A stretch of DNA of 64,000 nucleotides from Ricordea florida (taxonomy: Eukaryota; Cnidaria; Anthozoa; Corallimorpharia; Ricordeidae). The DNA is taken from contig OX453273.1 in the NCBI GenBank assembly GCA_949710005.1, positions 7,393,206-7,457,205 on the forward strand, read 5' to 3'. The position numbers and the translations under genes were made by a program. Below the pieces are notes generated by a model. It worked only from the letters and a program-made list of their open reading frames with translations. It searched no databases and had not been told where the DNA came from. This document shows, piece by piece, positions 55,101-55,987 of the stretch (within the stretch, counting starts at the first letter, position 1; every line of letters starts with the position of its first letter).

Positions 55101-55987
55101 ATGAACAAAACTTTCCGGGCGATTTTTTTCCCTCTGAAAAACCAAGCAATCGCAATACCTTCGTCATCGTCAGAAAACGGGTTTTAAAAGCTGTCCAAAC
55201 AATGCGGCTACGACCGCTTCAATTCAACGGCTTCAGCTTTTCTCTGGTCTTCACCGAGTAAAAGATCCCTTACTGTTTTTAATTTATTAATTCAAGTTAG
55301 CAGATGTCATAATTCAAGTGCTAAAGCTGTGGCAGGTTTGTGTCGAAATTACCGGTCAGAGGCAGGTTACACGGAAAAATGGGATGGTCACCCTCTCAGA
55401 TTCTTATTGAGAGTTTGCTTTATGGCACAACTAATAAACGCAGATTTATTAATAAGTACCGTCTAGGGGTGGGTGGACCGTTTTCTCATTAGCAGTGACC
55501 CACACGTGGCAAAATGTTTACTTTGAAAAAATGCTCGATAAAAATTAAACATCATTGGAATCTTGTAACTATAATAGAATCTCAGTAAGAAAGTTATACC
55601 CTCTCAAGACCAGTTCCTACACGGAAGGCAAACTAAAGCTTCGTGTATTTCGTTAGGGAAGATGCAATAATCTGTGCCCGAAAGTCTTTCCTATAGCTGT
55701 TATTTGCAGGATTTGAGATGCTAATAGTTTATCAATTTTTTTTGCGGGAGCCGGCTTTTTTTCGCAAAAAGAAGAAGGGAAGTTTCCAAACAACTGAAAT
55801 TGATTAATCAAGGATGAGCGTTATGAATGGAAGCATTGTCTTCACGAAACACACCGTTTTCAGCCAATTTGTGTTGCGCACTATGGGCAATAGATATAGT
55901 TAAGGGCCACCTACCGTGACTGCAGTTATGAAAGGAGAGAATGGCAAAAACCACAACATGTAGAAGAGCAAAATACGAAACCGCCAT
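843..55987 (-). CDS. Secreted collagen-like protein, multi-exon gene (whole locus)
   Basis: I assembled this gene from exons with consensus splice borders and compatible phases: 55915-55987 or 52498-52558 (alternative first exons), 50539-50652, 48588-48733, 44873-44942, 39015-39170, 38704-38808, 35947-36067, 35033-35152, 26113-26193, 24752-24973, 16733-16926 and 843-1199. The product begins with a signal peptide, then a non-repetitive N-terminal region (exons 2-4), then Gly-X-Y-like blocks such as [13 protein letters not shown] and [13 protein letters not shown] in exons 5-10, then a helical C-terminal region (exons 10-12). Secretion into the extracellular matrix or mesoglea is inference; I do not recognise a named family. 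The exon 6 to exon 7 join is out of phase (1 to 0), so at least one exon between 36.1 and 38.7 kb is probably missing. Introns reach about 15 kb and hold most of the mobile elements in the window. Exons may continue left of position 843. Confidence 0.75.
1588..1945. mobile_element. Foldback MITE flanked by TA
   Basis: Almost the whole 358 bp folds on itself. GAGGACTAAAGTG pairs with the right end, the GCATGATGAAAAATGCCTAC block pairs with GTAGGCATTTTTCATCATGC, and a central hairpin pairs AAATCCTTCTAATTTTGTCT with its complement. TA lies at both edges, which fits a mariner-type target. Confidence 0.75.
2407..3004. mobile_element. Inverted-repeat element built of CAATCGAAC motifs
   Basis: Both ends carry GTATCCAATCGAACA in inverted orientation. 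Each terminal region (2,407-2,605 and 2,868-3,000) is a dense field of CAATCGAAC / GTTCGATTG words in both directions. The centre (2,606-2,867) is unrelated and includes a (TTTTG)n run at about 2,760-2,780. No target duplication was found. Confidence 0.65.
3330..4494 (-). mobile_element. CR1/L2-like LINE, 5'-truncated 3' half
   Basis: The minus strand carries the RT catalytic box in [18 protein letters not shown], followed by [19 protein letters not shown]. Further on come [19 protein letters not shown] and [18 protein letters not shown], the usual C-terminal RT/thumb region. The 3' end lies near 3,330-3,350 in an AAAATAAAT-type tail. Frameshifts and a missing 5' half show it is dead. It lies in an intron of the collagen-like gene. 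Confidence 0.8.
4495..6412. other. Intron, no gene recognised
   Basis: A G-rich/C-rich inverted pair at about 4,513-4,640 (GGGGTGGGGATTTGAC with CAAATTTCCCCACCCC) looks like a small MITE. The rest is AT-rich, with the microsatellite at 5.3 kb and no coding signal. Confidence 0.4.
5318..5386. repeat. (ATT)n microsatellite
   Basis: ATTATTATT and ATTATC units with interruptions. Confidence 0.8.
6413..6927 (-). pseudogene. Unidentified short minus-strand exons flanking the IS3EU insertion
   Basis: A frame of about 100 codons ([20 protein letters not shown], then charged [20 protein letters not shown]) ends at 6,617. A second exon-like piece at about 6,413-6,535 begins after ACATTTAG, encodes KRLRREAE, a stop, then [20 protein letters not shown], and ends at a GTAAGT donor. 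The charged, helical composition is gene-like, but the family is unknown and a stop codon is present. The IS3EU element inserted at the upstream edge. Confidence 0.3.
6945..7062 (+). repeat. Left iteron array of the IS3EU element (5 units)
   Basis: Five copies of CAGTTCAGTTGTGATTTTT are separated by alternating CA or GAAA spacers; one copy has TTTAG for TTCAG. The spacing is 22-24 bp. It is the mirror image of the right array. Such arrays are likely transposase-binding sites. Confidence 0.9.
7192..8238 (+). CDS. IS3EU transposase (DDE/rve integrase fold), C-terminus cut by a TAG
   Basis: From ATG 7,192 the protein is 348 aa. Residues about 20-60 form a helix-turn-helix ([16 protein letters not shown]... 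[14 protein letters not shown]), and about 75-120 a second HTH_21-like segment ([16 protein letters not shown]). The rve catalytic core follows with acidic residues visible in [17 protein letters not shown] and QRIEAYW, the D-D-E triad of IS3-like transposases. It would cut and join element ends at the iteron-flanked termini. The TAG at 8,236-8,238 is followed by 54 further in-frame codons to a TAA at about 8,403, including [20 protein letters not shown]. The stop is therefore probably a recent nonsense mutation in an otherwise open gene. Confidence 0.85.
   Translation: MPLPVYSPCMNVNGVLEYDQLELISSYFKQGYSNLEMLECLKLHGITMSISTLKRRLQTLGLSRRPANMPLDELKGIVERELGGSGCFVGYRRIWARLRRKGYTVKRITVMKLLRELDPEGVESRKRKRLRRRVYHAKGPNFVWHIDGYDKLKPYGFCVHGAIDGFSRRLIWLEVGPTNNNPEVITKSYLDAVKQVGGLPRKVRSDDGTENSMVAAVHTFLRSSHSDEDAGLGCFLTGRSTANQRIEAYWSHLAKDGPGWWINFFKDLRDLGLFIDSDPVLVDCIRFRFMPILRSELYQVAELWNQHIISSSKFGNSSGPRGRPDCMFFLPHLYNTDDYTTDVDEDDL
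8404..9408. other. Convergent 3' regions inside the IS3EU element
   Basis: AT-rich sequence between the end of the transposase frame and the HECT stop codon. I see no gene. It presumably holds the 3' UTRs and poly(A) signals of the two convergent genes. Confidence 0.5.
9409..9485 (-). pseudogene. Displaced C-terminal end of the HECT gene
   Basis: The minus-strand frame reads [20 protein letters not shown] followed by TGA at 9,411-9,409. This resembles the final residues of G2E3-like HECT proteins, and no other gene in this position would explain it. The part that would link it to 11,440 (including the active-site Cys region) is not visible next to either junction, so a short deletion may have accompanied insertion. 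Confidence 0.5.
9486..11440 (+). mobile_element. Penelope-like retroelement, reverse transcriptase with frame breaks
   Basis: Three plus-strand frames (9,613-9,927, 9,924-10,559 and 10,593-11,102) and a fourth to about 11,440 make up one protein. The RT motifs are [58 protein letters not shown] and [12 protein letters not shown] (the catalytic DD). These are diagnostic for Penelope-like elements. The C-terminal part ends [15 protein letters not shown], and no GIY-YIG nuclease follows, so the copy is 3'-incomplete or belongs to an endonuclease-lacking group. It is inserted in the HECT gene of the IS3EU element. Junctions are approximate. Confidence 0.8.
11440..13312 (-). pseudogene. HECT-type E3 ubiquitin ligase-like gene of the IS3EU element (main part)
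   Basis: Three frames on the minus strand form one protein. The N-terminal part starts [19 protein letters not shown] and includes [20 protein letters not shown]. The middle part contains [20 protein letters not shown] and [19 protein letters not shown], the expected entry to a HECT N-lobe. The third part has [20 protein letters not shown] and [20 protein letters not shown], typical of the end of a HECT domain. Frame breaks occur near 12,690 and 12,110. It resembles the G2E3-like HECT proteins common in fish and cnidarian annotations. The C-lobe is displaced by the Penelope insertion, and its last codons are at 9,409-9,485, so ligase activity is lost in this copy. Confidence 0.65.
13440..13619 (-). 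repeat. Right iteron array of the IS3EU element (8 units)
   Basis: Eight copies of AAAAATCACAACTGAACTG are separated by GTTTC-type or GTG-type joints, oriented opposite to the left array. The array is longer than the left one (8 against 5 units), so the ends are asymmetric. Confidence 0.9.
13730..13770. repeat. (AT)n microsatellite
   Basis: A TATATATA run with short interruptions, between the IS3EU element and the LINE at 13.9 kb. Confidence 0.85.
13930..16280 (-). mobile_element. CR1/L2-like LINE, endonuclease plus N-terminal RT, itself interrupted
   Basis: Reading right to left: [20 protein letters not shown] and [20 protein letters not shown] (about 16,030-15,790) start the apurinic-type endonuclease. 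[22 protein letters not shown] and [10 protein letters not shown] (15,511-15,167) finish it. RT begins with [18 protein letters not shown] (14,640-14,365), then NYRPIS, and [16 protein letters not shown] near 14,070. The sequence stops before the FADD box. A segment at about 15,520-15,775 interrupts the endonuclease. Many stops are present. Confidence 0.8.
15520..15775. mobile_element. Small insertion inside the LINE endonuclease
   Basis: This segment separates two parts of the endonuclease that should be adjacent. It includes an inverted pair CTCGTGCAATTTGG / CCAAATTGCACGAG and three near-repeats of TTGAAATTGAGTGCAGAAAG. It is probably a non-autonomous element; no target duplication was identified. 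Confidence 0.4.
16733..16926 (-). CDS. Collagen-like gene exon 11
   Basis: The exon is 194 nt, phase 1 to 0, with acceptor TTCCTTTCAG and donor GTATGT. It encodes [20 protein letters not shown], then a helical, probably coiled-coil stretch ([20 protein letters not shown]). No glycine repeats remain. Confidence 0.75.
16948..17045. repeat. (AAT/GAT)n microsatellite
   Basis: AATAATAAT followed by GATGATGAT, on the upstream side of exon 11. Confidence 0.85.
17329..17649. repeat. Copy 1 of a ~340-bp dispersed repeat (copy 2 at 33,561-33,904)
   Basis: Direct-orientation match to the segment inside the Mutator-like element; both edges are sharp. There is no coding potential and no terminal inverted repeat. 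It lies about 400 bp beyond exon 11 of the collagen-like gene. Confidence 0.8.
17650..20153. other. Intron, no gene recognised
   Basis: Several short frames exist but none has family motifs or good splice borders. The segment 19,270-19,640 has a higher CpG content with repeated GTCGTCG/GTCGACA words and may be an old element end. Confidence 0.35.
19824..19852. repeat. (GAGT)n microsatellite
   Basis: Seven consecutive GAGT units in an intron. Confidence 0.9.
20159..20276 (-). repeat. 3' LTR (118 bp)
   Basis: Direct copy of the 24,551-24,672 repeat. It begins and ends with the canonical TG...CA and adjoins the purine tract. An LTR of about 120 bp is at the low end for Ty3-type elements. Confidence 0.93.
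20401..21234 (-). CDS. LTR element integrase core and C-terminal tail, downstream of the stop
   Basis: It continues the pol frame directly after a nonsense codon. It contains [14 protein letters not shown] and [13 protein letters not shown], the second Asp and the Glu of the integrase triad. A chromodomain-less C-terminal region follows ([20 protein letters not shown]), then a Pro/Ser/Thr-rich tail. It is not a separate gene. One nonsense change is the only break I see in pol. Confidence 0.85.
   Translation of the reverse strand: MIRKLKGHFARYGIPDSVVTDNGPQFSSDKFRKFAEEWEFTVCPSRPGYQQANGAAEAAVKTAKKLLRKAKADGRDPFLALLCYRNTPSESMGTSPAQRFLGRRTKTLLPTTSELLKPYGIPIENTKERRKIAQAKLAHYYNQHAKDLQTLEEGDVVRMRPFQLGKKTWDRAVVKKRLDERSYEIEANNHTYRRNRVDLKKTAESVSPHDYESVPTTPDKPPMESSTANLPKEDIPLSAGTAASPPSTLQSGPVPGPAERPKRTLREPTRYKDFIKY
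21238..24198 (-). CDS. LTR element pol-like frame: protease, RT, RNase H, integrase zinc finger
   Basis: Domains in order: a CCHC-type zinc knuckle pair ([29 protein letters not shown]; about residues 138-175), an aspartic protease ([13 protein letters not shown]), and RT with [29 protein letters not shown] and HDDMVIY in the YxDD position. RNase H has [14 protein letters not shown] and [14 protein letters not shown]. The integrase HHCC finger is [15 protein letters not shown]...CETC. The frame ends in a single TAA at 21,240-21,238, and the rest of the integrase continues in the same frame. The real start lies in the gag overlap, so the listed start is only the open-frame limit. Confidence 0.9.
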   Translation of the reverse strand: MTSSPSGKRTKHTKGTSSTVEIKGTTSPSLLISQSSARWPRRAISVLASTTPLSEIALYSASSVTKLESVSYNGKSCPSPNVWTCVWQVTKTQLKDLDKQEQQKTVHEIKQAKHIRRKRDKPDRPVTKQFTANRNSGPCRYCGEIHKAGRDHCPAWGKLCSACGKRNHFADVCLQENSRRAQTHCVSENTHESSSDSDYMGCVTVKHEAVNGVDDSNRPAAEPIYAEMLQNGNLVKFHVDCGASVNVLPLKYVNKEALEPTNKTLFMWNKTELRPKGTKRLKVRNPKTDKTYMIESVVVEENLMPLLGSSAFQDMNIIEVKRNNFKSVSSVRQERATCSLGNKADVIARYTDVFCGDVGTLEGKQRLTVDPDVTPTVSPSRRMPFALRSKLQVELDRLTELGVVAPVDEPTDWVSNIVIATKPSGDLRICIDPKPLNKALKQERYPIPVIDDVLPELAKAKMFTKIDAKNGYWHVALDDKSAKLTTFDTPFGRYCWKRLPFGLSVPSEIFQKRLNQALDKLDGLVTIHDDMVIYSAGDTDEEVREDHDRKLVAFLDRCREQGIKLNKSKLTLRCPVISYLGHQVTNEGLRPDPEKVEAIVKMPPPEDVKGVRRLCGFVNYLASFMPNLSDVIEPIRQLTRQDVEWQWNTTHDKAFQAIKSMVSSAPLLRYYDPAEELTVQCDASDKGIGAALLQNGQPVAFASRALTDTETRYAPIEKEMQAVVFALEKFNQYVYGRPVTVISDHKPLEAIAKKPLRSAPKRLQGMLLKTQKYDINIVYKPGSQMFLADTLSRAYIAGSKNHVEEFEHVNAANFVPMQDQKKATIRESTTRDEVLQELKWYILNGWPDDGAKVPATLTPYHSIRDELAVHDGLIYRGERLVIPKELKPLMREEAHSSHIGINGCLRRARESMFWPSMSSDIRSHIAQCETCRLYESRQPKETLRSHPASDRPWEKVSVDLFDLNGKEYLVVSDYFSNFFEINYLKA
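23876..24523 (-). pseudogene. LTR element gag-like region, broken near its start
   Basis: An ATG at 24,523 opens [17 protein letters not shown], and an in-frame stop follows after about 50 codons (near 24,371). The longer downstream frame (24,283-23,876) contains [20 protein letters not shown] and [20 protein letters not shown], typical of Ty3-type capsid regions. It ends in a short overlap with the pol frame, so a ribosomal frameshift or a mutation joins them. Confidence 0.75.
24551..24672 (-). repeat. 5' LTR (122 bp)
   Basis: It carries a longer TA run than the other LTR and adjoins the primer-binding-like site. In the minus orientation this is the promoter end. Confidence 0.93.
24752..24973 (-). 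CDS. Collagen-like gene exon 10, end of Gly-X-Y and start of helical region
   Basis: This 222-nt phase 1-1 exon has acceptor CTGTTGCAG and donor GTATCC. It opens with PDTPGKDG, then turns into Lys/Glu/Leu-rich sequence ([20 protein letters not shown] and [16 protein letters not shown]) that looks alpha-helical. It lies about 75 bp beyond the right end of the LTR retrotransposon. Confidence 0.75.
25350..26003. mobile_element. MITE with TAGCCTGCA...TGCAGGCTA termini, containing a nested MITE
   Basis: TAGCCTGCAGTGCAGGCGTATTTT on the left is mirrored by AAAATAACGCCTGCAATGCA and GGCTA on the right. The ends resemble those of the two Mutator-like elements, but no 9-bp duplication is visible. An internal GCCGCCATCTTGGAT / ATCCAAGATGGCGGC pair lies at 25,848-25,945. 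Confidence 0.6.
25381..25814. mobile_element. Nested MITE with poly-G/GTACTT termini, TSD-like ATTTTGGGCCCG
   Basis: The left end (G)nGTACTTG and the right end GGGAGTACCCCCCCGGG are inverted. ATTTTGGGCCCG occurs immediately outside both ends (25,369-25,380 and 25,815-25,826). Internally it repeats CCCATTTTAGTCAC-type words. Confidence 0.65.
26113..26193 (-). CDS. Collagen-like gene exon 9 (two possible donors)
   Basis: From acceptor TTTGCCAG it encodes [19 protein letters not shown] and ends at GTAAGC (26,113). Reading on to a second donor, GTTAGT at 26,053, adds [15 protein letters not shown] sequence in the same phase. Both ends leave phase 1, so the choice does not change the downstream frame and may be alternative splicing. 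Confidence 0.65.
26194..27524. other. Intron, no gene recognised
   Basis: Sequence between exon 9 and the Mutator-like element. I see no exon or terminal repeat. Confidence 0.4.
27818..28315 (+). pseudogene. RecQ-like helicase fragment (motifs I to II) with frameshifts
   Basis: It starts [20 protein letters not shown] and runs to [18 protein letters not shown]. The frame is then lost within motif I, where single-base changes scramble the Walker A region. A second frame picks up [20 protein letters not shown] (motif Ia region) and ends [14 protein letters not shown] (motif II, DEAH box). A GTTAGT donor follows at 28,315, so the source gene had introns. At least two frameshifts make it inactive. 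The N-terminal half aligns by eye with the fragment at 62.8 kb. Confidence 0.75.
29678..33411 (+). mobile_element. Kolobok-type DNA transposon, TTAA target duplication
   Basis: The terminal inverted repeat ACAAGAAGTTCCGGTATAAA is exact at both ends, and TTAA flanks each side (29,674-29,677 and 33,412-33,415). Inside, exon-like pieces with consensus borders encode a transposase-like protein (see the separate entry). TTAA duplications occur in piggyBac and Kolobok; the internal peptides fit Kolobok better. It is nested in a Mutator-like element. Confidence 0.75.
30110..32229 (+). pseudogene. Degenerate multi-exon Kolobok-like transposase
   Basis: Exon-like pieces with AG/GT borders are 30,110-30,380 ([20 protein letters not shown]), 30,718-30,821 ([20 protein letters not shown]), about 30,941-31,045, 31,416-31,474 ([19 protein letters not shown]), 31,631-31,721, 31,812-31,912 ([20 protein letters not shown]) and 32,125-32,229 ([17 protein letters not shown]). 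The last two carry the spaced Cys/His residues expected near the C-terminal part of Kolobok transposases. Stop codons in the pieces at 31.6 and 32.2 kb show decay. Family assignment rests on the TTAA duplication and remembered similarity. Confidence 0.5.
33561..33904. repeat. Copy 2 of a ~340-bp dispersed repeat (copy 1 at 17,329-17,649)
   Basis: The segment from ATCAAAGTAGGACTATGG to GGAGCCAAAACCAAATGTA matches the 17.3 kb copy in the same orientation, with scattered substitutions and small indels. Its right edge abuts the GC-rich terminal region of the Mutator-like element. Both copies lie in introns of the same gene. Confidence 0.8.
34018..35032. other. Intron with a possible short repeat element
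   Basis: Between about 34,090 and 34,550, words such as TCCGAAAACGGAT and TTTCATAGAT repeat. The edges (TTTTCAAAATCCAACCCAGA and AATCTGGGTTTGCATTTTGA) are roughly inverted. It is probably an old MITE; the rest is featureless. Confidence 0.35.
35033..35152 (-). CDS. Collagen-like gene exon 8
   Basis: The exon is 120 nt, phase 1-1, with acceptor TATGCCAG and donor GTAAGA. It encodes [20 protein letters not shown], then [19 protein letters not shown]. Gly-rich pieces at both ends surround a non-repetitive middle with one cysteine, the same layout as exon 9. Confidence 0.72.
35947..36067 (-). CDS. Collagen-like gene exon 7, Gly-X-Y block
   Basis: The open frame encodes [20 protein letters not shown] followed by [19 protein letters not shown] and ends at a GTATGA donor in phase 1. 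The best acceptor (TTGTGGTTAG) gives phase 0, which does not match the phase-1 end of exon 6. An unseen exon or a different acceptor must lie upstream. Two cysteines flank the start of the block. Confidence 0.6.
36313..37598. mobile_element. TIR element with ATAGGGAGTTTAAGA ends, TSD TTACTA
   Basis: ATAGGGAGTTTAAGA on the left is matched in reverse by TCTTAAACTCCCTAT on the right. TTACTA flanks both sides (36,307-36,312 and 37,599-37,604). Subterminal ACGACTACGGCAACC-type GC-rich words are present. A second MITE is nested inside. Confidence 0.75.
36453..37335 (+). mobile_element. PIF/Harbinger-like MITE, TSD TTA, nested
   Basis: GCCTGGTTCACACTAGCGAC at the left matches GTCGCTAGTGTGAACCAGGC at the right. 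TTA lies directly outside (36,450-36,452 and 37,336-37,338), the 3-bp duplication typical of PIF/Harbinger. The ends are rich in GACATAAC words. An exon-like piece, [19 protein letters not shown], with a GTTAAG donor lies at 36,751-36,806 and may be left from an autonomous parent. Confidence 0.75.
37850..38570 (+). repeat. Satellite array 1, period about 107 bp (about 6 units)
   Basis: Each unit carries GTGTGACCATTCTTTGGAAA, GCTACTGAACAGTACTGTAC, TGTGGTACTGTTTGTTTTAC and TATACAGTGTGGTTCTAAC. Unit starts fall near 37,947, 38,051, 38,160 and 38,267, with decayed units beyond. The reading frames through it are repeat artefacts. It is in the intron between exons 6 and 7. Confidence 0.9.
38704..38808 (-). 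CDS. Collagen-like gene exon 6, Gly-X-Y block
   Basis: This 105-nt phase 1-1 exon has acceptor CTTCCGCAG and a G|GTGTAC border. It encodes [20 protein letters not shown] followed by [14 protein letters not shown], a clear Gly-X-Y run. The satellite array at 37.85-38.57 kb lies just downstream on the minus strand. Confidence 0.75.
39015..39170 (-). CDS. Collagen-like gene exon 5, first Gly-X-Y block
   Basis: The exon is 156 nt, phase 1 to 1, with acceptor CTCTGCAAG and donor GTACGG. The N-terminal part ([12 protein letters not shown]) is non-repetitive; the last 16 residues are [16 protein letters not shown]. The final Gly codon is split by the intron, as in exons 6, 7 and 8. Confidence 0.75.
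39335..39500. repeat. Imperfect hairpin 3' of the tyrosine recombinase ORF
   Basis: GTACGGTATTTACGCATGAG (about 39,370) pairs with the sequence around 39,455-39,475 (GTGCGTAAATACAGTAC), and GAATACTTCACGGAAAG with CTTTCCATGTAGTATT. The centre contains the tandem GAACGAGTGAG motif. It may be a terminus of the recombinase element or an independent foldback repeat. Confidence 0.55.
39683..40999 (-). CDS. Intact tyrosine recombinase, Crypton / KIAA1958-like
   Basis: The 438-aa frame has no breaks. Residues about 60-130 form the N-terminal SAM-like DNA-binding region. The catalytic domain has Arg180 in [14 protein letters not shown], the HSAR box at about 309-312, His335 in LSGHKN and the nucleophile Tyr344 in ITNYSSLN, so the R-H-R-H-Y set is complete. 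Its N-terminal part is Lys/Glu-rich and its C-terminal part Ser/Thr-rich. Proteins of this type derive from Crypton elements; domesticated vertebrate relatives lack part of the set. A full catalytic set suggests an element that is active or was so recently. It sits in the intron between exons 4 and 5 of the collagen-like gene. Confidence 0.8.
   Translation of the reverse strand: MLKLKNVNEKRFVDHDTSVEDYVESLENRNTKEKTKRDAKLLETFLRNEKNDEREVQDIDSAELNKHLAEFIRSVRRKDGEDYEPSSLRCLVSSIERHLKKNNYTKSIINDKEFELFRKCLQAKQKELKKAGRGNKDKGAVAITDEEVDILYENNLLGVSSAESLLNTVWLNNTIHFGMRGCQEHRDLCWGDVKLCKDAQGNDYLVYNERQTKTRSGVDASNVRKVSPKMISTGDDRDPVVAYKIYREKRPENMMADDAPLYLGKNDTKTDGSKKHWFKSAPMGVNKLNTLMKTMASRANINIERLTNHSARKHMIQKLNDSEIPPTHIMQLSGHKNVQSITNYSSLNLNQQKNISGILSRASSQTQVTTATNETAAVSTCTSKTPMSFFDGAVISGGQLTIAINALTNSPTIQTRSSVTETTGKRWKRIRIEESDLD
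41270..44465 (-). mobile_element. Penelope-like retroelement with GIY-YIG endonuclease end, decayed
   Basis: Minus-strand fragments in order: [20 protein letters not shown] (about 43,850), [18 protein letters not shown] (43,100), [20 protein letters not shown] (42,850), [20 protein letters not shown] and [13 protein letters not shown] (42,700-42,560, catalytic DD). Next come [20 protein letters not shown], the CCHH-like [11 protein letters not shown] (42,210-41,900) and the GIY-YIG stretch [20 protein letters not shown] (41,788). Several frameshifts are present. This is a different lineage from the copy at 9.5-11.4 kb, which has no nuclease end. Limits are approximate. Confidence 0.8.
44640..44735. 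repeat. TA/TG/GTAT microsatellite
   Basis: Mixed TATATG, TGTGTG and TATG runs flank the intron side of exon 4. Confidence 0.85.
44873..44942 (-). CDS. Collagen-like gene exon 4
   Basis: This short 70-nt exon runs from phase 0 to phase 1 with acceptor TTTTTTGTAG and donor GTAAGT. It encodes [20 protein letters not shown] and KNH. Its phases fit exon 3 (ends phase 0) and exon 5 (starts phase 1), which is the main support because the peptide is short. It sits between a Penelope-like element and a Helitron-like fragment. Confidence 0.65.
45820..46179 (-). pseudogene. Arg/Glu-rich repeat protein fragment, Helitron-like N-terminus
   Basis: The frame begins [20 protein letters not shown] and then repeats a 19-residue unit, [19 protein letters not shown], about five times with variations. 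This corresponds to a 57-bp tandem DNA repeat at about 45,795-46,110. Such repeats occur at the N-terminus of Helitron/PIF1-helicase proteins in cnidarian annotations, from memory. No Rep or helicase domain follows: a stop codon ends the frame and similarity fades by about 45,700. The 5' flank (46,180-46,800) with its GC hairpin is probably part of the same element. Confidence 0.5.
46637..46683. repeat. (ACGT)n-type microsatellite
   Basis: CGTACGTACG and GGACGTACGG units alternate. The tract is self-complementary and can form cruciform-like structures. Confidence 0.9.
46738..46778. repeat. GC-rich palindrome / hairpin
   Basis: GGGGCTCTGCTCCGCGCGCG and the following CGCGCGCGGGAGCCCC form a strong stem around a CTT loop, close to the end of the Helitron-like fragment. 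A related GCGGGGCTCCC appears at about 44,755. It may be an element terminus. Confidence 0.6.
46975..47431 (+). mobile_element. LINE 3' end with (GTAT)n tail
   Basis: The frame reads [40 protein letters not shown] and [19 protein letters not shown], the extreme C-terminus of CR1/L2-like LINE polyproteins. An AT-rich 3' UTR follows and the copy ends in six GTAT units (47,408-47,431). Such microsatellite tails are usual for this clade. Confidence 0.8.
47432..48587. other. Intron, no gene recognised
   Basis: AT-rich with no coding or repeat signal I can name; TACCTCATGGTATG near 48,500 is locally palindromic with ACATACCATGAGGTA. Confidence 0.35.
48588..48733 (-). CDS. Collagen-like gene exon 3
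   Basis: The acceptor is GTGTCACAG and the donor GTAGGG; the exon is 146 nt, phase 1 to phase 0. It encodes [19 protein letters not shown], a stretch with NIVNGTGT (possible N-glycosylation at NGT) and [10 protein letters not shown]. It is amphipathic rather than Gly-X-Y. I do not recognise a domain. Confidence 0.75.
48836..49738. mobile_element. Foldback element with ~230-bp inverted arms
   Basis: The left arm (48,838 to about 49,058, starting AAGTTAATGGCCTGTGAATG) is matched in reverse by the right arm (about 49,490-49,736, ending CCATTAACTT). The arms contain tandem TCGAGGGTAACATGTCGAG-type units and a TGTCTTGATTTTTATTTTT stretch. A spacer of about 430 bp has no coding sequence. No clear target duplication was found. 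Confidence 0.75.
50025..50500 (+). repeat. Satellite array 2, same ~106-bp unit (about 4.5 units)
   Basis: The same unit and orientation as array 1, with starts near 50,031, 50,138, 50,240, 50,346 and 50,452. Copies are more alike here than in array 1. It ends about 40 bp from the donor of exon 2. Confidence 0.9.
50539..50652 (-). CDS. Collagen-like gene exon 2
   Basis: The acceptor is a pyrimidine tract ending TTTTACAG and the donor is GTAAGG; the exon is 114 nt, phase 1 to phase 1. It encodes the start of the mature protein, beginning [17 protein letters not shown] and ending VVKTNED. One cysteine is present. Joined to exon 1, a signal-peptidase site would fall close to the exon junction. 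A satellite array (about 50,030-50,500) ends just downstream of it on the minus strand. Confidence 0.75.
50653..51719. other. Intron between first exons and exon 2
   Basis: An acceptor-like TTTTTTTTGCAG (minus, about 50,912) is followed by an open stretch without a matching donor phase, so I do not call an exon. Nothing else is recognised. Confidence 0.35.
52498..52558 (-). CDS. Alternative first coding exon (copy A): signal peptide
   Basis: This exon encodes [20 protein letters not shown] plus the first base of the next codon, ending at a GTAGGT donor. The hydrophobic core VLAVVFLSF is typical of a secretory signal peptide. It is four residues shorter than copy C but keeps the same C-terminal FHNCSH and the same phase-1 exit, so either copy could splice to exon 2 at 50,652. 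Confidence 0.72.
52719..53237. mobile_element. MITE-like element with GGACnGTTCATTTTT termini
   Basis: The left end GGGACTGTTCATTTTTTA is mirrored at the right end by AAAAATGAACGGTCC. The G-rich and C-rich subterminal tracts (about 52,740-52,755 and 53,145-53,215) are also roughly complementary. The segment is absent from the other two units of the triplication, which supports a later insertion. No clear target duplication was found. Confidence 0.55.
54385..54612 (+). mobile_element. RTE-like LINE fragment (C-terminal reverse transcriptase)
   Basis: The frame reads [34 protein letters not shown] and [15 protein letters not shown]. This is the region after the catalytic core in RTE-type LINEs (the LLYGCE.W motif and a downstream helix). 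No palm motif is present, so only a fragment remains. It interrupts copy B of the signal-peptide exon. Confidence 0.7.
54616..54631 (-). pseudogene. Broken first exon (copy B) cut by a LINE fragment
   Basis: Only the first codons (MAVWYF) match copy A. Homology then stops and RTE-like reverse-transcriptase sequence takes over, so neither the hydrophobic core nor the splice donor is present. Sequence upstream of the ATG on the minus strand still matches copies A and C. This copy cannot supply a signal peptide to the gene. Confidence 0.65.
55915..55987 (-). CDS. Alternative first coding exon (copy C): signal peptide
   Basis: The exon encodes a 24-residue hydrophobic leader starting [14 protein letters not shown] and ending in FHNCSH. 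A GTAGGT donor splits the next codon after its first base. That phase-1 end fits exon 2 exactly and gives Ala after CSH. It lies in the third unit of a tandem triplication and is the copy nearest the SIPA1L gene. Surrounding sequence shared with copy A (for example the stretch around 56,078-56,120) suggests the promoter was duplicated with it. Confidence 0.7.
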
